Shown here: piece by piece, positions 47,201 to 60,337 of the stretch
Layout: each line of letters opens with the position of its first letter
Position numbering within the stretch: position 1 is the stretch's first letter
NCBI GenBank assembly: GCA_002964805.2
Contig: PUDQ02000001.1
Span: 3,992,001 to 4,056,000, forward strand
Origin: Trametes villosa
Lineage: Eukaryota; Basidiomycota; Agaricomycetes; Polyporales; Polyporaceae
Direction of reading: 5' to 3'
Length of the DNA: 64,000 bases
The notes under the pieces: model-generated
Database searches by the model: none
What the model was told of the DNA's origin: nothing
Seen by the model: the letters and a program-made list of their open reading frames with translations, nothing else
Program-made: the position numbers and the translations under genes

Positions 47201-50200
47201 GACCGATGTCGGCAAGAAGGACCTGCCTCCGAACATCCGCTCCCGTTTCACCGAGATCGACGTCCCTCCCCCCGACGCTGACAAGGAGACGCTGCTCACG
47301 ATCGTCGCGCAGTACATCGGCGCGTCTGCAGTCGGCGACAAGGGCGCGATCATGGATATCGCCGAGTTCTACACCGCTGTCAAGCGGCTTGCAGAGGAGC
47401 GCCAAATCGCGGACGGCGCCAACCACCGTCCGCACTTCAGCATGCGTACTCTTGCTCGTGCTCTGACGTTCGCGGCGGATATGGCGCCTGCGTACTCGTT
47501 GCGGAGGGCGTTGTGGGAGGGTTGTCTCATGGCGTTCACTATGGTCCTGGACGGACCTAGCGCGACCGCCGTCACCGCACTGGCGCAGAAGCATATTCTC
47601 GCTGGTGTCCGGAACCCTCGCTCGCTCCTGGCTAGGGAACCTGCTGCTCCAGGCGACTCGTCCGCGTTCATCAAGTTTGGGCCGTTCTACCTTGAGCGAG
47701 GCCCCTTGCCTGAGGACCTCGCCGAGGGCTACATCATGACCCCCTCCGTCGAGACGAAGCTCATCGACCTCGCTCGCATCATCGCCGCGAAGCGGTTCCC
47801 AGTCTTGATCGAAGGTCCCACGTCGAGTGGCAAGACGAGCTCCATCGAGTACCTCGCCAAACGAACGGGGCATCGGTTTGTGCGCATCAACAACCACGAG
47901 CACACCGACATCCAGGAGTACATCGGGACGTACGTCTCCGACCCGCTCACCGGGAAGCTCGTCTTCAAGGAGGGGCTGCTCGTGCGGGCGCTGCGGCAGG
48001 GCGACTGGATCGTGCTCGACGAGCTGAACCTGGCGCCTACGGACGTTCTCGAGGCGCTCAACCGTCTCCTCGATGACAACCGGGAGCTCGTCATACCGGA
48101 GACGCAAGAGGTCGTCCGGCCCCATCCCCACTTCATGTTGTTCGCGACCCAGAACCCGCCTGGCTTGTACGCCGGTCGCAAGGTTCTCTCCCGGGCTTTC
48201 CGCAACCGCTTCCTCGAGGTACACTTCGAGGACGTACCCCAGGCTGAGCTGGAGACGATCCTGTGCCAGTCCTGTCGCATTGCGCCTTCGTATGGTCAAC
48301 GCATCGTCGCCGTCTTCCGCGAGCTGCAGAAGCGCCGGCAGTCCAGCAGGGTCTTCGAGAGCAAGCAGGGCTTCGCTACGCTCCGCGACCTGTTCCGGTG
48401 GGCGGGTCGTGACGCGATCAGCTACGACGAGCTTGCTGCGAACGGCTACATGTTGCTTGCGGAACGAGCGCGCCGCGACGACGACAAGGTCGTGGTGAAG
48501 GAGGTCATCGAGTCCGTCATGAAGGTTCGCATCGACGAGGCCGCCCTGTACGACATGCGGAACCCGAAATTCGACCATGCGGCCTTTCTGGGTTGCCCCC
48601 TTCCTTCGTCTTCGCAGGTCGTCTGGACGTCGGCTATGCAGCGCCTCTTTGTCCTCACCGCCCGCGCCCTCCGGTTCAACGAGCCGGTCCTTCTCGTCGG
48701 AGAGACTGGTTGTGGGAAGACGTCCGCCTGCCAGCTGTACGCGGAGGTCCTCGGTCGCACCCTTCGTTCTGTCAACTGCCACCAGAATACAGAGACCGCG
48801 GACCTCATCGGAGGGCTGCGGCCCATCCGTAACAAGGCGGCTGTCGAAGCCCAGACCATACGGGAGGCGGGATCTATCCTCTCGAAGTTCGGCGTCACCG
48901 GTGTTGCGGAGGACGCAGCGGCTCTGACCGCGGCGATCGACGGTCTCCTCAAGTCTGACGCTGTCTTCGGGGCGCCAGAGAGGGACCTGCGTCACCTGCG
49001 AGCACGCCTCCAACGTCTGTCTGCCATGTTCGAGTGGTGCGACGGCCCCCTCGTAGAAGCCATGCGCCAAGGCGATGTCTTCCTTCTTGACGAGATCTCT
49101 CTCGCCGACGACTCTGTGCTCGAGCGCTTGAACAGTGTGCTGGAGCCAGGCCGCACCATCGTTCTCGCAGAGCGCGGAGGTGACGATGAGGAGATCCTAG
49201 CGATCAAGGCGGCCGAGGACTTCAAGTTTGTCGCGACGATGAACCCAGGAGGCGATTACGGCAAGAAGGAGCTCTCGCCCGCTTTGCGCAATCGCTTCAC
49301 GGAGATATGGGTCCCTGCGATCACCGACCGTCGCGACCTGGAGTGTATCGTCGAGACGCTGTGGCAGCATGAAGCGTTGAGGAGTTATACGAAGCCTCTC
49401 CTCGACTTCGTGGAGTGGCTGTGCACAGCTGTCGGAGACCGTGCTTTCGCCAATCTTAGGGATATCCTGGTAGGTTGCTGCCCTAATGTGCCTCGTTAGC
49501 ATCATCTCACGCTGCGTTTACAGGCGTGGGTCTCCTTCTCGAACGCAGCGATCTCTCGCGGTGCCGACAACTTATCCCCTGACGCGGTCTTCGTAAGTCC
49601 TGCTTCGTGCCGTTAGCATACATACGTGGGGCTGACAGAACACAGCACCATGCCGCAGAGATGACTTTCTTGGACGGCCTCGGATCCATGCCACAACTGT
49701 CCGCGTACTCGAAAGAAGCTCTCGGGCGCTTCAAGTTTGAAGCATCCGCGAAACTGCACTCGCTCGTGCCACTTCCCTCGGGCTCCAGCGACAACCATGC
49801 CCTCTCGTACGACCCTGCCGGCGTCCGGTTCGGCACCTTCTCGATCCCTCGCGGACCTCTGGAGGCCGCCACGCATAGTTTCAGCCTCGAAGCGCCAACA
49901 ACGCGCGACAACGTCATGCGCGTCGTCCGAGCGTGCCAGCTACCGAAGCCGATCATGCTCGAGGGAAGCCCTGGAGTTGGGAAGACGAGCCTGGTTGCTG
50001 CCCTGGCTAACATGTGTGGCCACCACCTCTGCCGCATCAACCTTTCGGACCAGACAGATCTCGTCGATCTGTTCGGCTCGGACTTGCCAGTCGAAGGGGG
50101 AGAGCCAGGCCAGTTTGCTTGGAAGGATGCCGAGTTTTTGCGCGCCCTACAGGAGGGGCATTGGGTTCTCCTGGACGAGATGAACCTCGCACCTCAGTCC

Positions 50201-53200
50201 GTGCTGGAAGGACTGAACGCCGTCCTCGACCATCGAGGCACCGTCTACATCCCCGAGCTCGGTCGGTCGTTTGTCCGGCATCCGTCCTTCCGGATCTTCG
50301 CAGCGCAGAACCCCCTTCATCAGGGTGGCGGTCGAAAGGGCTTGCCCAAGTCTTTCCTCAACCGCTTCACGAAGGTCTACGTCCAGGAGATGTCGCCCGC
50401 GGACCTGCTCCTCATCTGTCGGAATCTCTTCCCGAACTATCCTCCGGAGTTGCTCGAGAAGATGATCGCCTACATGAACGTCCTGAACGAGGAGACGATG
50501 GTCAAGCGGTCGTTTGCCCGAGAAGGAGCGCCGTGGGAGTTCAATCTCCGGGACGTCATCAGATGGACTACCCTACTCTGCAATTCCGACGAGCCGGCGC
50601 ACCCATCCCGGTACCTATCCACAGTCATTCTCCAGCGATTCAGGACCGCGGACGATCGTAGCCGCGCTGGCAAGCTCTTCGCCGACATCTTCGCTGAGCA
50701 TCCCGACGTCGATCGCCCTCCTATCACTGTAACTCCGTCCCACCTCCACGTAGGCCACCATTGCTCGAAGCGAGAAGGGCGCCTCTCCATCTCCCGCAGT
50801 GGTCGTGTTCTTCAAGAGTCTCTCCCCGCTCTGGAGGCTCTGGGGACCTGCATCTCCAACGGGTGGCTGGCGATCTTGACCGGGCCAAAGAACAGCGGTA
50901 AGACGACGCTAGTGAAGACTATGGCGAATATACTGGGTAAGACACTCCACGAGGTGCCGATCAACAATGCGACCGACGCGACCGACATTCTGGGCAGCTT
51001 CGAAGAGACAGATCTGGGCTACCGTGTCGCTGGTGCTGTGCGCGCCCTCCTAGGCTTGCTTGACGACGTTTCGTGCTCGGACTTTGGACCTCAAGTACAT
51101 GCATCCTCAGACCACGTGGCGCTACTGCGGGGCGCATCCGAGAAGGTATCTCAAGCGGCCCTTCCAAGGATCATCGACGCCATCTCTCGTATCCTAGACG
51201 TGCTCTCTGCTCTTCCAGACCCATATAGCACTCGCTGCTCAGCCGTTCGCGGAGAGGTACAGCATCTCTCGCAGAGTCGTCACGCCGCCGGGCGTCTCGA
51301 ATGGGTTGATGGGCCCCTTGTCCGCGCCATCAAGGAAGGCCACTGGCTGCTCCTCGACGGTGCTAACCTCTGTAACGCGTCGGTTCTGGATCGGCTGAAC
51401 TCCCTCTGCGAGATGGGTGGCTCCCTGACGCTGAACGAACGCGGTGCCGTCAACGGCGAAGTGCAAGTCCTACGACCACATCATGACTTCCGCCTCTTCA
51501 TGTGCGCCGATAGCCAGTACGGGGAGCTCTCAAGAGCAATGCGCAATCGCGGAGTCGAGGTGGCTCTCACACACGCCCTGAGCTCCGAAGACTACCGGCG
51601 CGCCGTCGATCACGTTCGATGCCCACCCAGGCTTGCCTCTCCGACAGACGATTACAGGCCTCTTGTTGCACTGCATTCTCGCATACGTCGCGGACTTTAC
51701 CAATCACCTTCGGCTTCGTCTGGGTCTCTTGTGTGGCTCCCTGACCGACTACTGGGCGACGACTCCGCCGGTGCACACGCTGCTGACCTAGGATCGTCGC
51801 TGCTCTCCGCCCCCAGCATACCGTCCTCAAGTCGCGCGACTCTTTATTTCACTGCGGCGAACGTGATGCCAGACGCTCTATCGTACTTGGCACGGCTTCT
51901 GCCATACTGCGACCTTTCCCCAACGCTCCCTTCCAACCTCCGCGCCTTTCTGGACATCATAGAATGTAGTGACGTATACCGTACTATCGTTCAGACACGG
52001 AAGAATATCAGTCACTCATTCCATCTCCCGTGTGATGTGCTACTCGCGCAGGTGAGTGGCGTACCTCAAGGTGAGTGCTCAACAATGCTCATGTCATCTC
52101 GTAAGCCGCTCTACGCCGACGCAACTCTCGCGGTGTCACAATCGAAGGACGATACGCACGCTCTACGATATCTCCGCCTGCTCACTGCCACGACCTCGGA
52201 CTATGATGACCATGCCGCTGTTCAGCCTACGATGGCTCTCGGTCGTGCCAAGGCCTCAGACGAGACTCGTCCTGAGAAGAAGGCGGCAGTGGGGGCGAGG
52301 GCATTGGTCGAGATTATCAAGGCATCGTCGGCCGGCTTCCTCAAGCAACTAGATCGTGTTCTAGGATCCACAGTACGTGCAATCATGCACTACAAACCCG
52401 TTGGGATGCTGATTCATTGATGGGGCAGGACGTGGACACGGTGGCGAAACTCGTCTCCTTCGGCCGCTATCTGCAGGGAGCAACGAAAGTCGATGGGACG
52501 TTCGACTTCTCTTTGGCGTTCGCGGTCATTGAATGGATCGAGCAAGCCTTAGAACGCAACGGCCCCACCCTTGCTGTTCTTGCTGACGTCTCCAAGGGAG
52601 TTGCCGGAGTGAAGGACGTCGTCTCACTCTCATCCGGGGTTGGCTTGATTGATATCTGGAGGAATATGTGGCCTCGGTACTCTGCAACATCCTACGGGGA
52701 CAAGGTATCTGAGCTAGAAGACGCCGACCGTGTTCTATCCAGCGTTGGGCAGGACTCGAGTGAGTCGACCCTCAGTAGCCTTGACGGCGTCAATTAATTC
52801 CCAACAGAACGCCGGAGACATATTCTCGACTTGATGTCCTTATGGACGTTGCCCAACGTCACCGAGGCAACCGACCGCAAAACGCTCGATGGACTGACAG
52901 CACAAGTGACACAAGTAAGTCTGTCGGGTTCTCTTAGCATGGTGTGCGCTAATTGAACTACTGCAGCGTGCTACAGAAGCCAGCGAGCCTCGAGAACCCG
53001 TTGCTACCGAGGTTGACTTCGTTCATCTGTGTGTGCGGCTACGGGCGTTACACTCTATCTCCACAAGTGAAGCGACGTGTAGATCGGTACGACGACACTT
53101 CCTCCTCTTGTGGAGCGAGTCGAACTCATGCGTGGACGTTATAGGTTCTGGATGGTCTTCAGGATTTTGGTTGCTCCGACATAGCGGTTCCGTTGACGGG

Positions 53201-56200
53201 ACTTGTAGGGTATAAGCAGCTGCTGTGGGCAACGGACGCCGGTGAACGTGAGTGCTTCAACCCCACTTGCTGAATGTTACTGAGTCCATTTAGGCGTCAC
53301 CCCGCTGTACGTGCGGCTTCTCAAGGAATGGTTGGACGATATATGGAATGCGCCCGCGATCGCTGAGGTATGTATCTGATTTTCAGAAGGCGAGCAATCA
53401 TAACAAGTACTCTTCAGCTCGCTGGACCATCCGCCCTGTGTCATCCTCTCGAACTCTCGCAAACGGTCCTCTCATGGTACGAAGCTGAACTTAAATGATA
53501 ATTTCTTGTGCTAACGTAGTTGCAGCAATGAGACCGTCCGACCTCTCAACGGGCTCGCGGAATACGAACTGTCGTTGACTCGTCGCTTAGCAGTCTTGTC
53601 TGGGCCCCTCATGGGCAGCCTCTCTCGCCGGTCTGAGATGCGGAGCCTCATAGTGCGCACCCCACTTCTGGTAAGTGCCGTCCATGCTTTACATCGGAAT
53701 GAAGACTGAACAAAAAATAGATCGCGTCATCTGTTACACTCAAGGGTGGAGACCCATGGCAGAGCCTCTCTGACGGTGATCTCTCAGTCGCTCAAGTAGC
53801 CGCCGTGCTCGACGGCGTTCAAGATCAGAGGGTCCTGAGAGCGTATCGCCAGCATCTGCGCTCGCCATTGCTAGCCCTACCCGCATCAGCCGACGACGAG
53901 TTCTACCAGGCGTTGGGGAAAGGCTGGGTTGGACTCTCGAGGTTCCTCCTCGAGCTCTACGTCCCGAATATCCCTGTCGATCCCGCTGCGATCCAGCAGT
54001 GTTCCTCCCAGTTTTGGAGCGAGCAGCGATCCCTGCTGCAGGCGGAGATGGCTTTGCACCAGGAGTACGAGGAGCGAACAGTCGGAAGGCGCGACAACTT
54101 GGCCATCAGATACCTGTCGCAGGAGTTACTCACAGCCGACAAACACGCCACCGAGGAAACGACCACGGCGTCCGGGCGGTCGAGTACGATCAGGCTTCAC
54201 GCATACTGGACGGAGGTGACGCAATTCCTTGGACACGCATCTTCACCATCGAAGATTGACGCCATCATCTCATCCTTGACATCCGGAGAAGCGTCAGCAC
54301 CCATGCGAGAGAAGATGGTCCAAGACTCAACCGCAGCGTTCTCACAGCGACTCGACAGCGTCTACCCTGACTTTGCCGACATCAACGGTCCATTGCAAGT
54401 TGCCTTGCTTCAGCAGCGGCTAGGTCTGCGTCTGATCGCCGACGCGTACGCTGCACCTGGGACGGTGGAACGAGAGGGCGACCGCATCGGCGAAGCATTG
54501 GTCGCCTTCCCGTCCGTTCAAGGCTCTGAACTGCTTCGACACAACGCTCAGTCGCCGACAACTTCCTTCTCGCTCGTGCTGTCACGATTGGCCGCGACTG
54601 CTTCAGATGTCACGTCGGGCGTCGAGCTACAGTCGTGCTTGCCCGAGGTGCAACTGATCTACGAGCAATCCCTAGGGCTGTGGCTAATCGACAAGGCCAG
54701 GGCAGAAGAGGCTGAACGAGAGGCGCAGTCTCTCTATCGCCACAAAACAGAGACCAACGCTCCAGCGACCGAAGCCGAGATCGAGGAGCAGGATTTCTTG
54801 GCGCTCTTCCCCGAGTACGAAGATCTCCTCGATCCCGATGCAACCCCCGCAGCAATCCACCCACGGCAGAAGTCAAGCGTTCTTGTCGAGCAAAGCGCAG
54901 TCAAACAGCTCTGTGCACTCCATCAATGCCTCTTCGAGGCTGACGGCGCCTCACCGACGCTTCCCTCTTCGCTAGCTGGATGCACGGATCTCAGGAGGAC
55001 TCTTCTACAAGATCTCCTTGCCACTCGCGCCCCCTTCCTACCGGAGACCCTCGATTTGCTCAGTCGACCTTACCAGATCTCTCTACTCTTGACTCGGTTG
55101 ACAGCGCTTCACGGAACCCCCTCAACCGCCACAAAGCCCTACAATTTCTACGTCGACTCCAACGTCCCTGCGATCAACAAGGGTCTCGAAGTGCTCCGAA
55201 GAATGGTTGCGCGCATCGTCGTTCTCGTCAAGGAGTGGCCGGATCAGATGGTCTTACAGCACCTCAAGGCACGGTGCGACGCGATCCTGACTCTTGACAT
55301 CCTCAGCCCTGTCGCCAAGGTTCTCTCCGCCATCGAACAGCTGCTTCTCCAGATGGAGGACTGGGAAATGTACGCGAACAGAGAGAACACGCTGAAAGTC
55401 TACCAGCATGACCTCGTTTCTCTCGTCGTTTCATGGCGCCGTCTGGAGCTGGCATCCTGGCAGGGGCTCCTCCGTACGCAAGCCCTCGAGTTTGCTAATG
55501 GTGCCTCCGAGTTCTGGTTCCAGCTCTACGAGGCGACGGTTCGTGGGATCGCGACAGCGGTCCAGGAGGAGGAGAGCGGGGACACGGGATCCCTCGCGAA
55601 GTACTTGGATGGACTGGTCCCTCTGCTTGATACGTTCATGGGCGCTACCCCGCTGGGCCAGTATACGCAACGACTCCGATACCTTCAAGCATTCGAGTCC
55701 TACTGCGCTCACCAAAGCTCCTTCCAGTCAGGGCAGCTTTCCGCGGCCTTCCAACGCGCCCATCGAGTTCTTCGGTTCACGAGGGTGTACTACTCACAAT
55801 TCGTTCCGCGGGTCTCTTCTTCGCTCACCGCACAACAAGAGGCGCTGGAGAAGGACATCCGAGGCTTCATCAAGCTCGCCAGCTGGAAGGACGTCAACGT
55901 GCACGCTCTCAAGCAGAGTGCGCAGAAGACGCATCGACAGCTCTACAAGTGCGTCAGGAAGTTCAGGGAGATCCTTCGGCAGCCTGTCACCTCGCTCTTG
56001 GTGCCGCCGTCAGCGGGTACGGAGGAATCCAAGGTTGCGTCGCAGGCCGAGCCGCTGCGCCTCGCGGAAGGCGTCCCCGCACTTATTCCCTTCTCTGACC
56101 TCGCTAGGCAGCCGGACCATCTCGCCAACCTGGAGCGTACGTTCCGGAACTACCAGTCCGTCGTCCAAGGCCGCGTCGGCGCCCTCATCGGCTCCCTCAC

Positions 56201-59200
56201 CCCGATCGACGTCGAAGACCTCTCCTCCGAGATCATCTCCACAATGCAGAGCCTGGCCTCGTCCTCCGTTCCTGGCAAGGTGACGGGCGAGCAGCGCGAC
56301 AAGGCCTTCAAGGCCCTGCTCGTTCGCAAGAGGAAGGCGTGGAGCGACCTCCTCAAGGAGCTCAAGCGTATCGGCCTCGCGATGAACGTGAAACCCGAGG
56401 TTCTCGAGCAGCAGAGTAATCCACGCTGGCTAAGGGAGCAACCCATCGTCGCCGACCTGTCCTCTTCCTTGCCGCCTTTCGAGAAGAGCGAGTCGTACCT
56501 CCTCCGCTTGTCTAAGCTCCTCCCTGAGCTACGTGCGGCTTTGGTGGACCACAACCCTGACATCGGGACGCGTGAGTTGCAGCGGGGCACGAGCCTGGTG
56601 GAGTCAGCATTCTCTCTTGCGATAGAGGCTCGAGCAAGGTACGGCGACCAATCCAGGCATAATTTGGTATCAATGCTCACGACAATTCACAGCTTCGTCG
56701 ACGCAGCGGAGCATCTCACGAAGCTGCAGGACGTCGTGCAGCGCCTCCATGTTGTAGCTCAGCGCCCTCGCATCGTCGCGTCTGGCTTCGACATGCAGAC
56801 TCGCGTGATCCGGCTGAAGGAGGATTTCGGAAGACTCATCAACGCTTTGGAAGAGACCTGCACGATCTGGAAGCAGTACCTGGAGGAGTCGCCGAGCACA
56901 GACGCGCTTCCATCTGCTATGGATAAGCTCCACCCCGCCATCGGTTCATCGAAGGCGCTGTTCAGCCGCGTTTCAGACGTGTTGGCAGGCCTCAAACTCA
57001 CAGCTGTGCCAGTCCTACTCGAAGGTATGCAGCGACGTCCCGCCGGTTTGTATAGCATGGTCTAACCAACGAAATCACGAACAGATGAGGCTGCCGTGCT
57101 CGAGGAAGTCCTTGTACATGTCCAAGCCGTAGCACAACTCCTACGCGGATGGGCAGAGGGTCCCAATGTGGTCGCGCTCTTCGCGAAGCCGGTGCTTGAG
57201 TGGTTGGAGAGCCGCGAACCCTTTTCCGGAGGGCAATTCCAGCAAACGTCCAGCGACAACTCGCCGGACAACACCGGCGATCTCATCGAGCGGCTCCTGC
57301 TCTGCGCCCAAGGCATCCTCGCCATCCCGCCCCCTCTACCCAAGGACGAGGAGGACATGGACCAGACGCACGACCGCTTCCTCCGCGACAACAACCGCCT
57401 CATCATACAAGTCACACGCGCGCTCAAGCTCGACGACGTCTCCTCGCTGCTCGCCTCGGTGGTAGAGGGCGCGGTGCGCGCGCCCCAGGACGAACTCCAG
57501 GCGCGTCTCGCGCGCGTCCTGCCGTTCCTCGACACCTACCTTGAGCTCGCGCGCGTGCAGCTCACGAACCACTGCGCGTGGACGAAGGCGCTGTTCAAGC
57601 TCGACTACGTCGTCTGCACCGTGATGCGCACCGTCGCGCAGGACGGCTTCTGCAAGCCGCCGGACGCGGACCAAGGGGACGCAGGCGAGGGTGCTATGGA
57701 AGACGCTGGAGGCGTTGGCCTCGGCGAGGGTTCGGGCAAGGAGAACGTGAGCAAGGAAATCGAGGACGAGAGCCAGGTAGAGGGGCTGCAGAACGAGGCG
57801 GGAGAAGACGAGGACGAGGACGTGGAGCGCGCGGAGGAAGGGAACGCGCTGGAGATGAGCGAAGACATCGGCGGGAAGATGCAGGACGTGGAAGACGGCG
57901 AGGGCGAAGAGGAGGAGGAAGAAGACGACGGCGAGAGCGACGAAGAGCCCGAGGAACAGCTCGGCGATCTCGACGCGGCTGATCCGTCCGCGGTGGACGA
58001 GAAGCTGTGGGGCGACGAGAGTGGCCCGGACGACGATAAACAGGACAGCGGGAAGAATGCGGAGGACCACTCGACACAGAAGCAGGAGTCTGAGACGGTG
58101 GCGAAGGAAGACGAAGGAAATCAGGCGTCGGAGGAGAAGCCGCAGGAGCAGCAAGCGCCGGAAGAGGGGAAAGAGGGGCAAGAAGGAGAGGAGCTTCCCG
58201 AGGACACAGCGCAAGACGAGGCGATGGATGAAGAAGAGCAGAATCAGCAGGATGGCGCGCCGCTCGACGAATTCGTGCCAGAAGCGAACACGCTGGACCT
58301 ACCGGAGGACCTCGACTTCAGCAAAGACGGCAAGGAGCCTGAGTTGGACGAAGACATCGACATGGGGGACGACGAAGGCGGAGAGGAAGCGGACGGTCCT
58401 GAAGAAGAGAAGCCTGGCGAAGGGGTGGACGTGGGTGCTGAAGAAGATGATGCGATGGACGTGGAGGATAATTCCAAGGCGATTCCAGAGGACGGTGAGC
58501 AGCCGGAGAACAGCGCAGAAGAGACGGTGGACGGCGCCACAGCGCAGCCCGATCTTCAGGCGGGTACTGGACAAGATAGCGGAGACGCGGGAGACCAGGC
58601 CATGGCCGACGCCAACCAAGGCCAGGGCGGGAAGGGCCAGTCTTCGACAGGTGAAACGGGCGGGCCAGAGGAGCCCGAGGAATCTGAGACAAAAGCGGAG
58701 GACGCTACTGCACAGGAGGAGCGTCCACAGGACCAGTAAGTGGCTGCGCAACTTGTGTTCGGATGATTGTGTGCTGACGACTTTTACGCAGAACTTCTGA
58801 GGCTGCCGCTACTGCGTCTGAATCTCTAGAGGAAGGCAAGGGCGGCTCCGCGCGCTCACGTCAAGGAGCAGCACCAAGCCAGGCCAAGTCTCAGGCAATG
58901 CAGAGCAACCCTCTGCGGAGCCTCGGCGATGCGCTCCGGGAGATCAGCCAGCGCATGGACGAGATCCTGGAGAGCGAAGGACCGCAAGAACGGCCAGACC
59001 AGCAGATGGACACCTCGGGCGCGCCACAACTCGAGTACCTCCGTCCCGAGACAGAGCAGGTAGCCGACGAGATGCAAGCTCTGGGTCCCGCGCAGCAGGA
59101 GGACGTCGCGAAGCTCAACGACCTCAAGTTCCTTGACGAGGACATGCAGCCAACCGAGGGGAACCCTCCGATGGAGGAAGACACCCCCGAGGTCAGCCCA

Positions 59201-60337
59201 GAACAGTCCTCCAGCCATCCCCACTCTGCCCTGCAAGCCGAACCCACCTCTCAGACCCTCGGCGATGACGTCAAGAGCGCACTTACCCAAAGCGAGATCC
59301 GCTCCCAGCAGCCCGGTCAACCTTCCCTCGACATTGTTCCCTCAGACAAGCTAGTCCCCGCCGAAGACGACGAGCACGACGCACAGCACGAAGTCGAGGT
59401 GGCTCTCCGTCAATGGCAAGCCGACGGCCAGCCGTCCAGCCAAGCCGAAGACATGTGGCGCAAGTACGAATCCCTCACGCACGACCTCTCCTACGCGCTC
59501 TGCGAGCAGCTGCGGCTCATCCTGGAGCCGACGCAGGCGACGCGCCTGCGCGGCGACTACCGCACCGGCAAGCGCCTGAACATGAAGAAGATCATCCCCT
59601 ACATCGCGTCCGAGTTCACGAAGGACAAGATCTGGCTGCGGCGCACGCGCCCGAGCACGCGCGAGTACCAGGTGCTCGTCGCGCTCGACGACTCGCGCTC
59701 GATGGCGGAGTCGCACTCCGTGCACCTCGCGCTGCAGACGCTCGCGCTCGTCGCGAAGGCGCTCGGCACGCTCGAGGTCGGCGACGTCGCGCTCGCGCGC
59801 TTCGGCGAGGCCGTCGACGTCCTCCACGGCTTCGACGCGGGCCCGTTCTCGGACCAGGCGGGCGCGCGCGTCATGCGCGCGTTCCGCTTCGACCAGAAGG
59901 CGACGCAGGTGCTCTCGCTGCTCGAGACGAGCCTGACGATGCTCGAGCAGGCGCGCGAGCGCCGCGCGACGGGCTCGTCCTCGGCGTCGGACCTCTGGCA
60001 GCTCGAGATCATCATCTCCGACGGCATATGCCAGGACCACGAGCGGCTGCGGACCGTCCTTCGGCGCGCGGAGGAGCAGCGGGTGATGGTCGTGTTCATC
60101 GTGCTCGACTCGTTGCACGCGAAGGGCGGCGCGGCGGGCGGCGCGGGCGAGAACTCGATCCTGTCGATGAACCAGGTGGCGTACAAGATGGTCGACGGAC
60201 GGATGGACCTGCAGGTCGAGCGGTACCTCGACACGTTCCCGTTCGAGTACTACGTGGTGTTGCGGAACGTGGAGGCGCTGCCGGACGTGCTCGCGGGCAC
60301 TCTGAAGCAGTTCTTCGAGCGCGTGGCGGAGGCGTAG
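44238..60337 (+). CDS. MDN1: Midasin, AAA-ATPase of 60S ribosome assembly
   Basis: Midasin (Rea1) is the dynein-like six-AAA remodeller that strips assembly factors such as the Ytm1 and Rsa4 complexes from pre-60S particles in the nucleolus and nucleoplasm. Eighteen exons fit: 44238-44548, 44602-45102, 45161-46729, 46784-46978, 47039-49469, 49524-49592, 49646-52051, 52106-52372, 52429-52759, 52808-52914, 52967-53086, 53145-53247, 53294-53367, 53418-53476, 53526-53670, 53721-57024, 57085-58735 and 58792-60337, about 5,062 residues (yeast 4,910). Walker A sites lie near residues 322 (SAPSSGKA), 684 (GETGTGKT), 1118 (GPTSSGKT), 1413 (GETGCGKT), 1799 (GSPGVGKT) and 2105 (GPKNSGKT). A long helical linker, an Asp/Glu-rich tract (about 4193-4547) and a VWA domain with MIDAS motif DDSRSM (near 4847) follow. 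AAA1 and AAA6 are degenerate. Confidence 0.95.

Noticed and set aside
47127..49070. A 647-codon open frame antisense to midasin
   Set aside because: It lies wholly opposite strongly conserved AAA domains, and its composition mirrors GC-rich third positions of the sense strand. No domain is recognisable.
57336..58214. Leu/Arg/Val-rich antisense frame that looks membrane-like
   Set aside because: It is produced by reverse complement of GAG/GAC/GAA codons in the acidic midasin tract.
59351..60118. Antisense Arg/Ala-rich frame opposite the midasin VWA domain
   Set aside because: The sense strand encodes the conserved MIDAS motif; the region is extremely GC-rich so all frames stay open.
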